Of a DNA stretch of 34,167 nucleotides, positions 15,734-22,215 are shown in pieces. A model generated the notes under the pieces. The model had not been told where the DNA came from. It was given only the letters and a program-made list of their open reading frames with translations, and did not search any database. This DNA comes from JBBQSV01 sp038213615 (lineage in GTDB: Bacteria; Patescibacteriota; Saccharimonadia; Saccharimonadales; OMJO01). Location: NCBI GenBank assembly GCA_038213615.1, contig JBBQSV010000007.1:1-34167 (forward strand). The letters are read 5' to 3'. The translations under genes and the position numbers were made by a program. The number at the start of each line of letters is the position of its first letter. Position 1 is the first letter of the stretch.

Positions 15734-16915
15734 ATGGCAAATTTTGACAGAAGCAAGCCTCACGTAAACGTAGGCACCATGGGTCACGTTGACCACGGTA
15801 AAACTACACTAACCGCAGCTATTACAGCTGTATTGGCCAAAAAGCTTCCTAGTGACGTAAACAAGCCCGTCAAATACGACGAAATTGACAACGCACCAGA
15901 AGAAAAAGCTCGTGGCATAACCATTGCTACTTCTCACCAGGAATACGAGAGTGAAAAGCGTCACTACGCTCACGTCGACATGCCTGGTCACGCCGACTAC
16001 GTTAAGAACATGATTACCGGTGCTGCTCAGATTGACGGCGCTATTTTGGTAGTTGCTGCAAACGACGGCCCATTGCCCCAAACCCGTGAGCACGTTTTGC
16101 TTGCCAAGCAAGTGGGCGTTCCTTACATCCTAGTATTTCTAAACAAAATGGATCTAGCCGATGCTGAGCTAGTTGACCTAGTTGAGGAAGAAATTCGTGA
16201 GCTATTAAAAAAGAACGGTTTTGACAAGGATGCTCCTATCATCCGCGGTTCTGCTACCAAAGCCCTAGAAGGCGATGCCGCTAACGAAGACGCCATTATG
16301 GACCTAGTAAAGGCCATGGACGAATCTGTACCGGAGCCAAAGCGAGAGCTAGACAAGCCATTCCTAATGCCTATCGAAGACGTTTTCTCTATCAAGGGAC
16401 GTGGCACAGTTGCTACGGGTCGTATCGAACAAGGTATCGTTAAGGTTAACGAAGAAGTCGAAATCGTTGGTATCCGTGACACTCGCAAGAGTGTTGTGAC
16501 TGGCGTAGAGATGTTCAAAAAGAACCTAGATCAGGGGCAGGCCGGCGACAACGTTGGCATCTTGCTACGTGGTATTGAGCGCGATGACATCGAACGCGGT
16601 CAGATCCTTTGCAAGCCTGGCACTATTACTCCGCACACCGAATTTGACGCCGAAGTTTACATCCTAACTAAAGAAGAAGGTGGTCGACACACTCCTTTCT
16701 TCAAGGGATACAAGCCTCAGTTCTACTTCCGTACTACGGACGTAACTGGTGAGGTGGAATTGCCAGCTGACAAAGAAATGGTCATGCCTGGTGATACTAT
16801 CACCTTCAAGGTCAAGTTACTTGCACCTATCGCTATGGAACAGGGTCTACGCTTCGCTATCCGCGAAGGTGGTCGAACTGTTGGTGCTGGTGTAGTAACC
16901 AAGATCAACAAGTAG
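15734..16915 (+). CDS. tuf: Elongation factor Tu
   Basis: Delivers aminoacyl-tRNA to the ribosome as a GTP complex. The product is 393 aa, the E. coli length. Motifs are all canonical: GHVDHGKTTL (G1), ARGITI (switch I), DMPGHADYVKNMI (G3, with DxPGH), LNKMDLAD (G4) and the SA of GSATKALEG (G5). Domains II and III contain RGTVATGRIEQG and GMVMPGD-type segments (KEMVMPGDTI). GGAG at 15724-15727, 6 nt before the ATG, is a strong ribosome binding site. Codon use is typical of a highly expressed gene. It is separated from fusA by the kinase-like gene and followed by a strong terminator, so it appears to be its own transcription unit. Confidence 0.98.
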   Translation: MANFDRSKPHVNVGTMGHVDHGKTTLTAAITAVLAKKLPSDVNKPVKYDEIDNAPEEKARGITIATSHQEYESEKRHYAHVDMPGHADYVKNMITGAAQIDGAILVVAANDGPLPQTREHVLLAKQVGVPYILVFLNKMDLADAELVDLVEEEIRELLKKNGFDKDAPIIRGSATKALEGDAANEDAIMDLVKAMDESVPEPKRELDKPFLMPIEDVFSIKGRGTVATGRIEQGIVKVNEEVEIVGIRDTRKSVVTGVEMFKKNLDQGQAGDNVGILLRGIERDDIERGQILCKPGTITPHTEFDAEVYILTKEEGGRHTPFFKGYKPQFYFRTTDVTGEVELPADKEMVMPGDTITFKVKLLAPIAMEQGLRFAIREGGRTVGAGVVTKINK

Positions 16916-16939
16916 ATCTCAAAATCCAGATCTAAGAGG

Positions 16940-16965
16940 AGCGCCTTCGGGCGCTTTTTCTTTTT
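16940..16965 (+). terminator. Intrinsic terminator of tuf
   Basis: AGCGCC (16940-16945), UUCG tetraloop (16946-16949) and GGCGCT (16950-16955), followed by TTTTTCTTTTT. This is a textbook Rho-independent terminator 24 nt after the tuf stop. A second palindromic stretch, TAGATCT...AGATCTA, lies between the stop codon and this hairpin. Confidence 0.95.
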
Positions 16966-16977
16966 GCGATAAACATT

Positions 16978-16983
16978 TATAGT
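16978..16983 (+). promoter_or_regulatory. -10 box of the 95-aa orphan gene, leaderless type
   Basis: TATAGT at 16978-16983 is followed by exactly 7 nt and then the GTG start at 16991. The -35 region overlaps the T-run of the tuf terminator and is weak. The spacing equals that of clpP and of the membrane-protein gene at 19315, suggesting an mRNA that starts at the initiation codon. Confidence 0.55.
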
Positions 16984-16990
16984 ATGTTTT

Positions 16991-17278
16991 GTGCCAGAAC
17001 TTAATTTAGGTGACTCGTCTGATCTACCAGAGCGGATAGAAACTATTCGTGAAGCCTTTGATGGCTACCATAACTTGCCGGTTCACGAAATGAGACAAAT
17101 GAATGAATTAAGAGTTGAGTGGCTAACTGCAGCACGCGCAATTATTAGGATCGGTGAGCCTTTTTGTTTTGACACTGACCTTCGGGACGTCATACTAGGC
17201 ATAGTTGAATATCCAACCAGAATTGGGGATTACTCCTTTGCTGTTGCCGAACAGCTACGTCAGCTAGTTGCTTCATAG
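16991..17278 (+). CDS. Hypothetical 95-aa protein between tuf and rpsJ
   Basis: Not recognised. It starts with GTG, 7 nt after a TATAGT box; an ATG at 16984 is in a frame that stops after six codons. The protein is acidic at its start (MPELNLGDSSDLPERIE) and otherwise helical, with a central segment MRQMNELRVEWLTAARAIIRIG (residues about 35-56) that may pack as a helix-strand unit. It has no membrane segment, signal peptide or cysteine motif. It stands alone between the tuf terminator and the rpsJ promoter, so it is transcribed separately from the ribosomal operons. Confidence 0.6.
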   Translation: MPELNLGDSSDLPERIETIREAFDGYHNLPVHEMRQMNELRVEWLTAARAIIRIGEPFCFDTDLRDVILGIVEYPTRIGDYSFAVAEQLRQLVAS

Positions 17279-17280
17279 GT

Positions 17281-17309
17281 TTGGTATTATTCCGGTATTA
17301 TTGTACAAT
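17281..17309 (+). promoter_or_regulatory. Promoter of the rpsJ unit
   Basis: -35 TTGGTA (17281-17286), a 17-nt spacer, and -10 TACAAT (17304-17309). The start site is expected near 17316, giving a leader of about 90 nt that contains the hairpin at 17345-17372. Confidence 0.65.
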
Positions 17310-17344
17310 CGTCTTTGTAAATTAATCGTGGTGACTAAAAGTCG

Positions 17345-17372
17345 TTGCATGAAGTTCTATATAACTTTGCAA
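17345..17372 (+). promoter_or_regulatory. Bulged hairpin in the rpsJ leader
   Basis: TTGCA (17345-17349), a 2-nt TG bulge, AAGTT (17352-17356), a 6-nt loop, then AACTT (17363-17367) and TGCAA (17368-17372). All 10 base pairs are Watson-Crick. In E. coli the leader of this operon mediates L4 control; here it is an inferred regulatory element of unknown ligand. Confidence 0.55.
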
Positions 17373-17406
17373 AGATGTTACACCGCTAGAATAAGGAGAT
17401 TATTCT

Positions 17407-17760
17407 ATGGCTGAAGCCAAAAAACCGGCAGCTAAGGCTGCCCCAAGCGCCCCAATCAAACAACGTATTCGTATTCGCCTAAAGGCCTACGATCACAAAG
17501 TCATTGACCAGGCTGCTAAGCAGATCGTGGACACCGCTATTCGTAACGGTGCCACCATTGCTGGGCCAATCCCGCTACCGACCCGGCGCACGCTTTACAC
17601 CGTCGTAAAGAGTCCCCATGTCTACAAAAAGGGCCGTGAGCAATTTGAAATGCGCGTACACAAACGCTTGATCGACATCAGCGACCCGACGCCAAAGACT
17701 ATTGATTCATTGATGAATCTTAGTCTGCCAGCTGGTTGTGACGCCGAAATTAAAATGTAG
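17407..17760 (+). CDS. rpsJ: 30S ribosomal protein S10
   Basis: Small-subunit head protein, also a partner of NusB in antitermination. The product is 117 aa against about 103 in E. coli; the difference is an Ala/Lys/Pro-rich N-terminal extension of about 17 residues before KQRIRIRLKAYDH. GPIPLPT and SPHVYKKGREQFEMRVHKRLIDI are the conserved family core. AAGGAG, 8 nt before the ATG, is a strong ribosome binding site. Unusually, rplC does not follow directly: three other genes and 1.9 kb separate them, and rplC has its own promoter and leader. Confidence 0.98.
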   Translation: MAEAKKPAAKAAPSAPIKQRIRIRLKAYDHKVIDQAAKQIVDTAIRNGATIAGPIPLPTRRTLYTVVKSPHVYKKGREQFEMRVHKRLIDISDPTPKTIDSLMNLSLPAGCDAEIKM

Positions 17761-17768
17761 TCCAAACC

Positions 17769-18443
17769 ATGTCACACTGTTCACCAGAGTGCGTAGAAAC
17801 ATTTGTACAAGAATATGGTGTTGCAGAGCGGTTGGCCCACCTAGCTTCGCTAGAGCCTAATGATCTGGACAAAGCAGTCCGTCGTTTTAGTCTAGTTATG
17901 TCGTTTAATGTAACTGTACTGAAGTTACACGAGGCGGCTGACGCTACTACGATAATAGACCCTAGAACTGGCGAACCAGCTGATAGCACGGGAGGCCACG
18001 CTTCTGGCTTTGCTAGAGGTGGCTTGTGTCTTGCAACAGCAATTGATGGCATTGACCCAGCATGGTTATCAAATGTGGACGGCTACCTTGCCAGGACCAA
18101 TGCCACTGATCCGTTTTTTGAGTCAATTATTAGAACAGAGTATGGCGTGGATCTAGCTGGCTATGTCAGGGATTACCAGACAAGATGCGTAAAGATGCTT
18201 TGTGCCGCCAGTTTAGGCATAGATTATGCCAAAAGTGTGGGGGGCGTAGCGGAATCGGTTGAGGTATTGAGTGACCGCTTAGTGCTTAACCCAGAGGATA
18301 AGCGTTCATTTAGGTTTGGCATGGGCTGGCTATTTAGACTTGGAGCTCAGGTCTACATGGATCCCCTAATTTCGCAGATTGCCAAAGTAGATGAGGTTGA
18401 TTGGGACGAAGAAATGAAAAAACTAAGCGCCGGCTCTAGTTAA
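17769..18443 (+). CDS. Hypothetical 224-aa protein directly behind rpsJ
   Basis: Not recognised. It starts 8 nt after the rpsJ stop with no Shine-Dalgarno, and so is probably read from the rpsJ mRNA. It is mostly helical and contains a Gly-rich stretch (STGGHASGFARGGLCLA, about residues 73-89) and several cysteines that do not form a CxxC motif. A hydrophobic segment GMGWLFRLGAQVYMDPLI lies near the C-terminus but is too polar for a confident membrane helix. It ends at a 10-bp perfect hairpin shared with the convergent minus-strand gene. Its function is unknown. Confidence 0.65.
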   Translation: MSHCSPECVETFVQEYGVAERLAHLASLEPNDLDKAVRRFSLVMSFNVTVLKLHEAADATTIIDPRTGEPADSTGGHASGFARGGLCLATAIDGIDPAWLSNVDGYLARTNATDPFFESIIRTEYGVDLAGYVRDYQTRCVKMLCAASLGIDYAKSVGGVAESVEVLSDRLVLNPEDKRSFRFGMGWLFRLGAQVYMDPLISQIAKVDEVDWDEEMKKLSAGSS

Positions 18444-18454
18444 TAAAATCTCTT

Positions 18455-18480
18455 ATCTGACACTCTCCTAAGTGTCAGAT
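18455..18480. terminator. Bidirectional hairpin between convergent genes
   Basis: ATCTGACACT (18455-18464) and AGTGTCAGAT (18471-18480) form a perfect 10-bp stem with a 6-nt loop. It lies between the plus-strand gene ending at 18443 and the minus-strand gene whose stop codon is inside the right arm. T-tracts are poor on both sides, but position and symmetry suggest a shared terminator. Confidence 0.7.
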
Positions 18481-19260
18481 GTCTAGATTATCTGGATCTA
18501 ATCCTAGGCTTTTAACGCGCTTGCGGGCAGTGGTAATCATGGGCTTGCCATCAACTATGTCATCCACACGTGGACCACGATGGCTGGTTAGCTTGCCAAG
18601 CCAGTGTCCTTTATATAACTCCAGAGCGCTGATCCCATTAATCAAGGCCTCTGTACGATAGAAGGGCCTCAGCAGCTGGAAAGATGCATAATATTCGTCA
18701 AATCTGCCTGCTAGATCGGCTCGATACTCATAAATTATATCTTCGGCCGAAGCGCTACCTATAGGCCACCCTAGAGCACGTGCATTACTTAGTAATCTTG
18801 ATTCGTGGTAAGGCATAGCAACAGCCAGTGTAGGCTGGAAGTAACGTAGACCCAACCTAAGTTTATAGTCGGCGTGCGCGGCAACCTGTCTGGGTGTGTT
18901 GTCTAGGTTTTCGCCAGATTTAGGTTCAATTAAAACAATCCTGTCGGTATCAAAGCCAACATCCTCTGCCATCTTTCGCATTAACTCTGGTGTAGAACAG
19001 TACTGATTGCCAAATGTATGCTCTCCAGCAATGGCAATAACCGCGTCTGGGGCTTGCTCGGCCAGTAAGATAGTGGCCTGCATGGCCATAGTGGATAAGG
19101 CCGAAAGTCTCTGTTCAAGAGGGCTGCTAGGTGCCTCGCCATTGAATAAGTTAGTTGTGTAAGTAAAAGGAGCCAAAACCTCCACTTCTTTTAACAACCC
19201 TGGCAATTCTGGGGCAGCAAAGTGCTCATAAGCACTTAATCGTTCGATTGTATCTGACAT
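18475..19260 (-). CDS. DUF218 (YdcF/SanA-like) family protein, probable
   Basis: 261 aa, the only convincing minus-strand gene. The central region follows the DUF218 pattern: a strand ending in AGE near residue 80 where the family has SGG, STPELMRKMAEDVGF then DRIVLIEPKSGENLDNT (residues 106-122, equivalent to the ExxSxxTxEN element), and VAMPYHESRLLSNARALGW (147-165, equivalent to the TxxYHxxRA element). Such proteins are often linked to cell-envelope or nucleotide-related functions, but the substrate is unknown for most. No signal peptide or membrane anchor is visible, unlike many members. A promoter with TATAAT 8 nt before the ATG makes it a leaderless candidate. The family call rests on motif order and is moderate. 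Confidence 0.6.
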   Translation of the reverse strand: MSDTIERLSAYEHFAAPELPGLLKEVEVLAPFTYTTNLFNGEAPSSPLEQRLSALSTMAMQATILLAEQAPDAVIAIAGEHTFGNQYCSTPELMRKMAEDVGFDTDRIVLIEPKSGENLDNTPRQVAAHADYKLRLGLRYFQPTLAVAMPYHESRLLSNARALGWPIGSASAEDIIYEYRADLAGRFDEYYASFQLLRPFYRTEALINGISALELYKGHWLGKLTSHRGPRVDDIVDGKPMITTARKRVKSLGLDPDNLDI

Positions 19261-19268
19261 ATCGGCAC

Positions 19269-19296
19269 ATTATACACGACCAAAGTCCATGGGCAA
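19269..19296 (-). promoter_or_regulatory. Promoter of the minus-strand DUF218-like gene
   Basis: On the minus strand, TTGCCC (19296-19291), a 16-nt spacer and TATAAT (19274-19269), with 8 nt to the ATG whose first base is 19260. There is no room for a Shine-Dalgarno, so transcription and translation appear to start together. Confidence 0.65.
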
Positions 19297-19298
19297 TC

Positions 19299-19307
19299 TG
19301 CTACAAT
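19299..19307 (+). promoter_or_regulatory. Extended -10 promoter of the small membrane protein gene
   Basis: TGC followed by TACAAT (19302-19307) is an extended -10 element; 7 nt later comes the ATG at 19315. No -35 is evident. It diverges from the promoter of the minus-strand gene, with their -10 boxes about 28 nt apart. Confidence 0.55.
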
Positions 19308-19314
19308 ATTGTTA

Positions 19315-19578
19315 ATGGTTAAAAAACAATTCAAAAACGACAGCGCTTTTATTTTAAAGCTAGTTTTGTATCTAATCATTGGTGCCCAGTGGATTCACCT
19401 CACCAATACCTCGCAGAGTCGCGTTATCCCAGTGCCAGTTGGCTTGGTGGTTGGGTTGATATTTGCCAGCCATGAGCATTTCAAGATTGATCGCAAGCTA
19501 GAGTACGTAGTACTACTAATTGCTATGTTTGTAGGCTATTGGACCCAGACCGGAATCTATATCAACCTGTTGCGGTAG
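19315..19578 (+). CDS. Small membrane protein, 87 aa, function unknown
   Basis: The ATG at 19315 (MVKKQFKND) is preferred over an in-frame TTG at 19309 because it lies 7 nt after a TACAAT box. Three hydrophobic stretches are visible: about residues 12-28 (FILKLVLYLIIGAQWI), 37-52 (VIPVPVGLVVGLIFAS) and 63-82 (YVVLLIAMFVGYWTQTGIYI). They are separated by short polar loops including HEHFKIDRK. The basic start suggests an N-terminus inside the cell. The product resembles no family I can name. It is divergently arranged with the DUF218-like gene, which might indicate a shared envelope-related role, but that is inference. Confidence 0.7.
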   Translation: MVKKQFKNDSAFILKLVLYLIIGAQWIHLTNTSQSRVIPVPVGLVVGLIFASHEHFKIDRKLEYVVLLIAMFVGYWTQTGIYINLLR

Positions 19579-19591
19579 AATACACAACACA

Positions 19592-19621
19592 TTGACAGAA
19601 GTAGTCTAGAGATGGTACTCT
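19592..19621 (+). promoter_or_regulatory. Promoter upstream of rplC
   Basis: A perfect -35 TTGACA (19592-19597), an 18-nt spacer, and -10 TACTCT (19616-19621). It would start transcription near 19628, producing a leader of about 120 nt with two hairpins before the rplC GTG. Confidence 0.6.
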
Positions 19622-19642
19622 GTAATGGTATTTTAAGTTCCT

Positions 19643-19709
19643 GCGTTGGTGAATTGGCAGGTCTGCGTCCGTAACAGGGGTAGAAACCGTCAGATCACCA
19701 AGCTTTTTT
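19643..19709 (+). promoter_or_regulatory. Structured leader with terminator-like stem before rplC
   Basis: TTGGTGA (19646-19652) pairs with TCACCAA (19695-19701), extended by GC/GC across one bulged G. The pair encloses 42 nt that can fold further (TCTG 19662-19665 with CAGA 19691-19694). TTTTTT follows at 19704-19709, as in an intrinsic terminator, so this may be a transcription attenuator for the rplC-rplO cluster. Alternatively it is a short independent RNA gene. It is too short, and lacks a TTCGA loop, for a tRNA. Confidence 0.55.
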
Positions 19710-19710
19710 A

Positions 19711-19732
19711 TGCTCAGCCCAAATACTGAGCA
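19711..19732 (+). promoter_or_regulatory. Second leader hairpin just before the rplC ribosome binding site
   Basis: TGCTCAG (19711-19717) and CTGAGCA (19726-19732) form a perfect 7-bp stem with an 8-nt loop. It starts 2 nt after the T-run of the preceding structure and ends 6 nt before the AAGGG ribosome binding site of rplC. It could affect access to that site. Confidence 0.5.
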
Positions 19733-19747
19733 GGAAGATAAGGGTCA

Positions 19748-20359
19748 GTGAAAGCATTAATCACCAGAAAAGTTGGCATGACCAGTACCATTGCAGAAGA
19801 CGGTACTCTTCAGGCTGTGACTTTGCTTTCGGCTAGCCCATCTGTAATTACTCAGCTAAAAGACACCGAGACCGATGGCTACACCGCTGTCCAACTAGGC
19901 TTTGAAACCCGCAAGAATCTAGGCAAAGCCGCCGCTGGGCACTTCAAACCGTCCAAGGTGATGCCCAAGATTATTCGCGAAATTCGCACCCCCGAGCTAA
20001 CAGAAGACCTCAAGGTAGGAGAAAATCTCACCGCAGAGGTCTTTTCAGTTGGCGACACTGTAGATGTAACGGGTACCAGCAAGGGTAAGGGTTGGGCCGG
20101 TACCATCAAGCGACACAACTTCCACCGCGGTCGCAAGACTCATGGTGGCCGAAGTTATCGTCGCCCAGGTTCTATTGGTTCCATGTACCCACAGCACATT
20201 TTTAAGGGCAAAAAGATGGCCGGTCAAATGGGCGCCGAGCAAGTAACTGTACGTAACCTAAAGATCGCCATCGTAGAGCCAGAACTAAATGTCATTGGTG
20301 TGACTGGCGCAATTCCTGGCCCGCGCAAAGGCATTATCATTGTTAAGGGCAAAGCGTAA
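19748..20359 (+). CDS. rplC: 50S ribosomal protein L3
   Basis: Early-binding large-subunit protein close to the peptidyl-transferase centre, 203 aa. It starts with GTG, preceded by AAGGG; no ATG precedes the conserved MKALITRKVGMT. The signature loop GSIGSMYPQHIFKGKKMAGQMG is present from about residue 141, and the upstream THGGRSYRRPG segment matches Gram-positive-type L3. It is the first gene of a tightly packed cluster and has its own promoter and structured leader. Its stop overlaps the rplD ATG (TAATG). Confidence 0.98.
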   Translation: MKALITRKVGMTSTIAEDGTLQAVTLLSASPSVITQLKDTETDGYTAVQLGFETRKNLGKAAAGHFKPSKVMPKIIREIRTPELTEDLKVGENLTAEVFSVGDTVDVTGTSKGKGWAGTIKRHNFHRGRKTHGGRSYRRPGSIGSMYPQHIFKGKKMAGQMGAEQVTVRNLKIAIVEPELNVIGVTGAIPGPRKGIIIVKGKA

Positions 20360-21033
20360 TGGCTGTAGCAACCTACACTAAATCTGGCACCAAAGCCACA
20401 ACACCAGCCAAACTTGATAAGGCTGTTTTCGGCGTAGATAACATTAGCCACGAATTATTAAAGACCAACTACCTAGCCTACCTGGCTAACGGTCGTGAGA
20501 ACCTAGCTAAGACCAAGCTCCGTGGCGATGTCCGTGGTGGTGGGCGTAAGCCTTGGCGCCAAAAAGGTACTGGCCGAGCCCGCTTTGGCTCTAGCCGTAA
20601 CCCTATCTGGCGTGGTGGTGGTATCGTTTTTGGCCCCACAGGTAACGAAAACTACTCTATGAAGATCAGCACATCTGAAAAACGCGCTGCCATCAAGCAA
20701 TCTCTGACTATGGCTACTAAAGAAGACCGCATCAAGATAGTTGAAACATTTACTTCCATGGAAGGTAAAACCAAAGACATGGCTAGCTTCTTGCAGAAGA
20801 TCGACACTAAAGGCAAGGTGCTCTGTGTTGTAAGCCAAAAAGACCTTACAAAAGAACACGCTACACAGAATATCCCGTACCTCAAAGTATGTAGCGCCAA
20901 GTATCTGAACGTTTATGACATTATGAACGCCGACACTATCGTTATCAGTAAAAAAGCCCTAGAAATCATCGGCGAGTGGTTAGGCGGTTCACCCACCAAA
21001 ACTCCCAAGAGAAGTTTAGGAGGGCAAGAGTAA
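20359..21033 (+). CDS. rplD: 50S ribosomal protein L4
   Basis: Large-subunit tunnel protein, 224 aa, somewhat longer than the 201 of E. coli. The tunnel-loop region is typical: RGGGRKPWRQKGTGRARFGS near residues 58-77, then PIWRGGGIVFGP. In E. coli, L4 also represses its operon by acting on the leader; here the structured leader before rplC would be a natural place to look for a similar effect. The N-terminus has a Lys/Thr/Ala-rich stretch before the conserved fold. It overlaps rplW by one base. Confidence 0.97.
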   Translation: MAVATYTKSGTKATTPAKLDKAVFGVDNISHELLKTNYLAYLANGRENLAKTKLRGDVRGGGRKPWRQKGTGRARFGSSRNPIWRGGGIVFGPTGNENYSMKISTSEKRAAIKQSLTMATKEDRIKIVETFTSMEGKTKDMASFLQKIDTKGKVLCVVSQKDLTKEHATQNIPYLKVCSAKYLNVYDIMNADTIVISKKALEIIGEWLGGSPTKTPKRSLGGQE

Positions 21034-21380
21034 TGAAAAGCCTGCACTTGCTACCTAAGGTCAGCGAAAAAGCCTACGGCCTAAGTCAAAAAGGCACCTA
21101 CGTGTTTGCTGTACCAACTTCTGCTAACAAACAGGTTGTAGCTAGCGCTGTAACTGCTCAGTTTGGCGTAGAAGTGGTATCTGTTAACATGGCTAATCAA
21201 AAGGGTAAGGTAAAACGAACTGTCAAACGGGGTGGCCGCCCCACTATGGGTCAGCGGGCTGCTAGCAAAAAGGCTTACGTTACTCTAGCCGCTGGCCAAA
21301 ACATTGCCATATTTGCAGCCGAGGATGAAGCCGACAAAAAGAAAGCCACCAAGGCTAAAACTGCCAAGGAGACCAAGTAA
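21033..21380 (+). CDS. rplW: 50S ribosomal protein L23
   Basis: Exit-tunnel protein and docking site of trigger factor and SRP. The start chosen is the ATG at 21033 (MKSLHLLPKVSEKAY), which overlaps the rplD stop and follows TTTAGGAGGG. An upstream in-frame ATG at 20976 lies inside rplD and is rejected. The product is 115 aa against about 100 in E. coli, the extra being a C-terminal Lys/Ala/Asp-rich tail ending KAKTAKETK. The codons for KETK supply the AAGGAG ribosome binding site of rplB. Confidence 0.96.
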   Translation: MKSLHLLPKVSEKAYGLSQKGTYVFAVPTSANKQVVASAVTAQFGVEVVSVNMANQKGKVKRTVKRGGRPTMGQRAASKKAYVTLAAGQNIAIFAAEDEADKKKATKAKTAKETK

Positions 21381-22213
21381 TGGCTATTAAGACCTACCGA
21401 CCTACTACTCCTGGCCAGCGCGGCATGACCACTCAGGACTTTGACACTATTACTACCAAAAAACCTGTCAAGTCATTGCTATCAGTACGCAAAAAACAGG
21501 CAGGTCGTAACAATCAGGGGCGGATCACTGTCCGTCACCACGGTGGTGGCGTACGTCAGTTCTACCGAAAAGTTAACTTTGATCTGCCAGCTGGTACCAA
21601 TGCCACCGTAGAACACATAGAATACGACCCTAACCGTAGTGCTCGTATTGCTCGTATCAAAGATCAAGACGGCAAACTGCACTACATTCTAGCCGCCCAT
21701 GGCATGCGCCAAGGTCAAAAGATTGTTTCTGATGTAGAAGTACCTATCGAAATCGGCAACCGCGCCCCTCTAAAGAACATCCCCGACGGCAGTACTATCT
21801 ATGGTATCGAATTGGAGCCAGGACGGGGTGCTCAGCTTGTTCGTTCGGCTGGCAACAAAGCTCAGCTAATGGCCAAGGAGGGCGAATACGCCCAGGTTCG
21901 TCTACCTAGCGGTGAAGTTCGTATGATTCATATCGAATGTATGGCTAGTATTGGCGTTATCGGCAACGAACAACACCAGAACATCAAATGGGGCAAAGCC
22001 GGACGTAACCGCAAGCGTGGCATCCGTCCAGGCGTTCGCGGTATGGTTATGAACGCCGCCGATCACCCCCACGGTGGCGGTGAAGGTCGTGGTAAGGGTG
22101 GCAACAACCCTAGAACCCCATGGGGTCAACCAACCCTGGGTTACAAAACCCGCAGTCGTAAAGCTACTAACAAGTTTATTGTAAGAACTCGTCACCAAGG
22201 AAAGAGGAAATAG
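21380..22213 (+). CDS. rplB: 50S ribosomal protein L2
   Basis: Large-subunit protein needed for subunit joining and peptidyl-transferase activity. The product is 277 aa, normal length. The conserved DHPHGGGEGRG element near residues 231-241 and the end segment PWGQPTLGYKTR are intact, as is the SH3-like RNA-binding core with EYDPNRSARIA. It starts by one-base overlap with rplW and ends 2 nt before an orphan ORF, where rpsS would normally follow directly. Confidence 0.98.
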   Translation: MAIKTYRPTTPGQRGMTTQDFDTITTKKPVKSLLSVRKKQAGRNNQGRITVRHHGGGVRQFYRKVNFDLPAGTNATVEHIEYDPNRSARIARIKDQDGKLHYILAAHGMRQGQKIVSDVEVPIEIGNRAPLKNIPDGSTIYGIELEPGRGAQLVRSAGNKAQLMAKEGEYAQVRLPSGEVRMIHIECMASIGVIGNEQHQNIKWGKAGRNRKRGIRPGVRGMVMNAADHPHGGGEGRGKGGNNPRTPWGQPTLGYKTRSRKATNKFIVRTRHQGKRK

Positions 22214-22215
22214 GC

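Noticed and set aside
16984..17001. ATG before the GTG of the 95-aa orphan
   Set aside because: Its frame reaches TAA after six codons.
19309..19314. TTG start for the small membrane protein
   Set aside because: It sits only 1 nt after the -10 box, upstream of the expected transcription start; the ATG at 19315 is correctly placed.
19646..19701. tRNA gene in the rplC leader
   Set aside because: The closing stem and a D-arm-like stretch are suggestive, but the element is about 56 nt, has no TTCGA loop and no clear anticodon arm.
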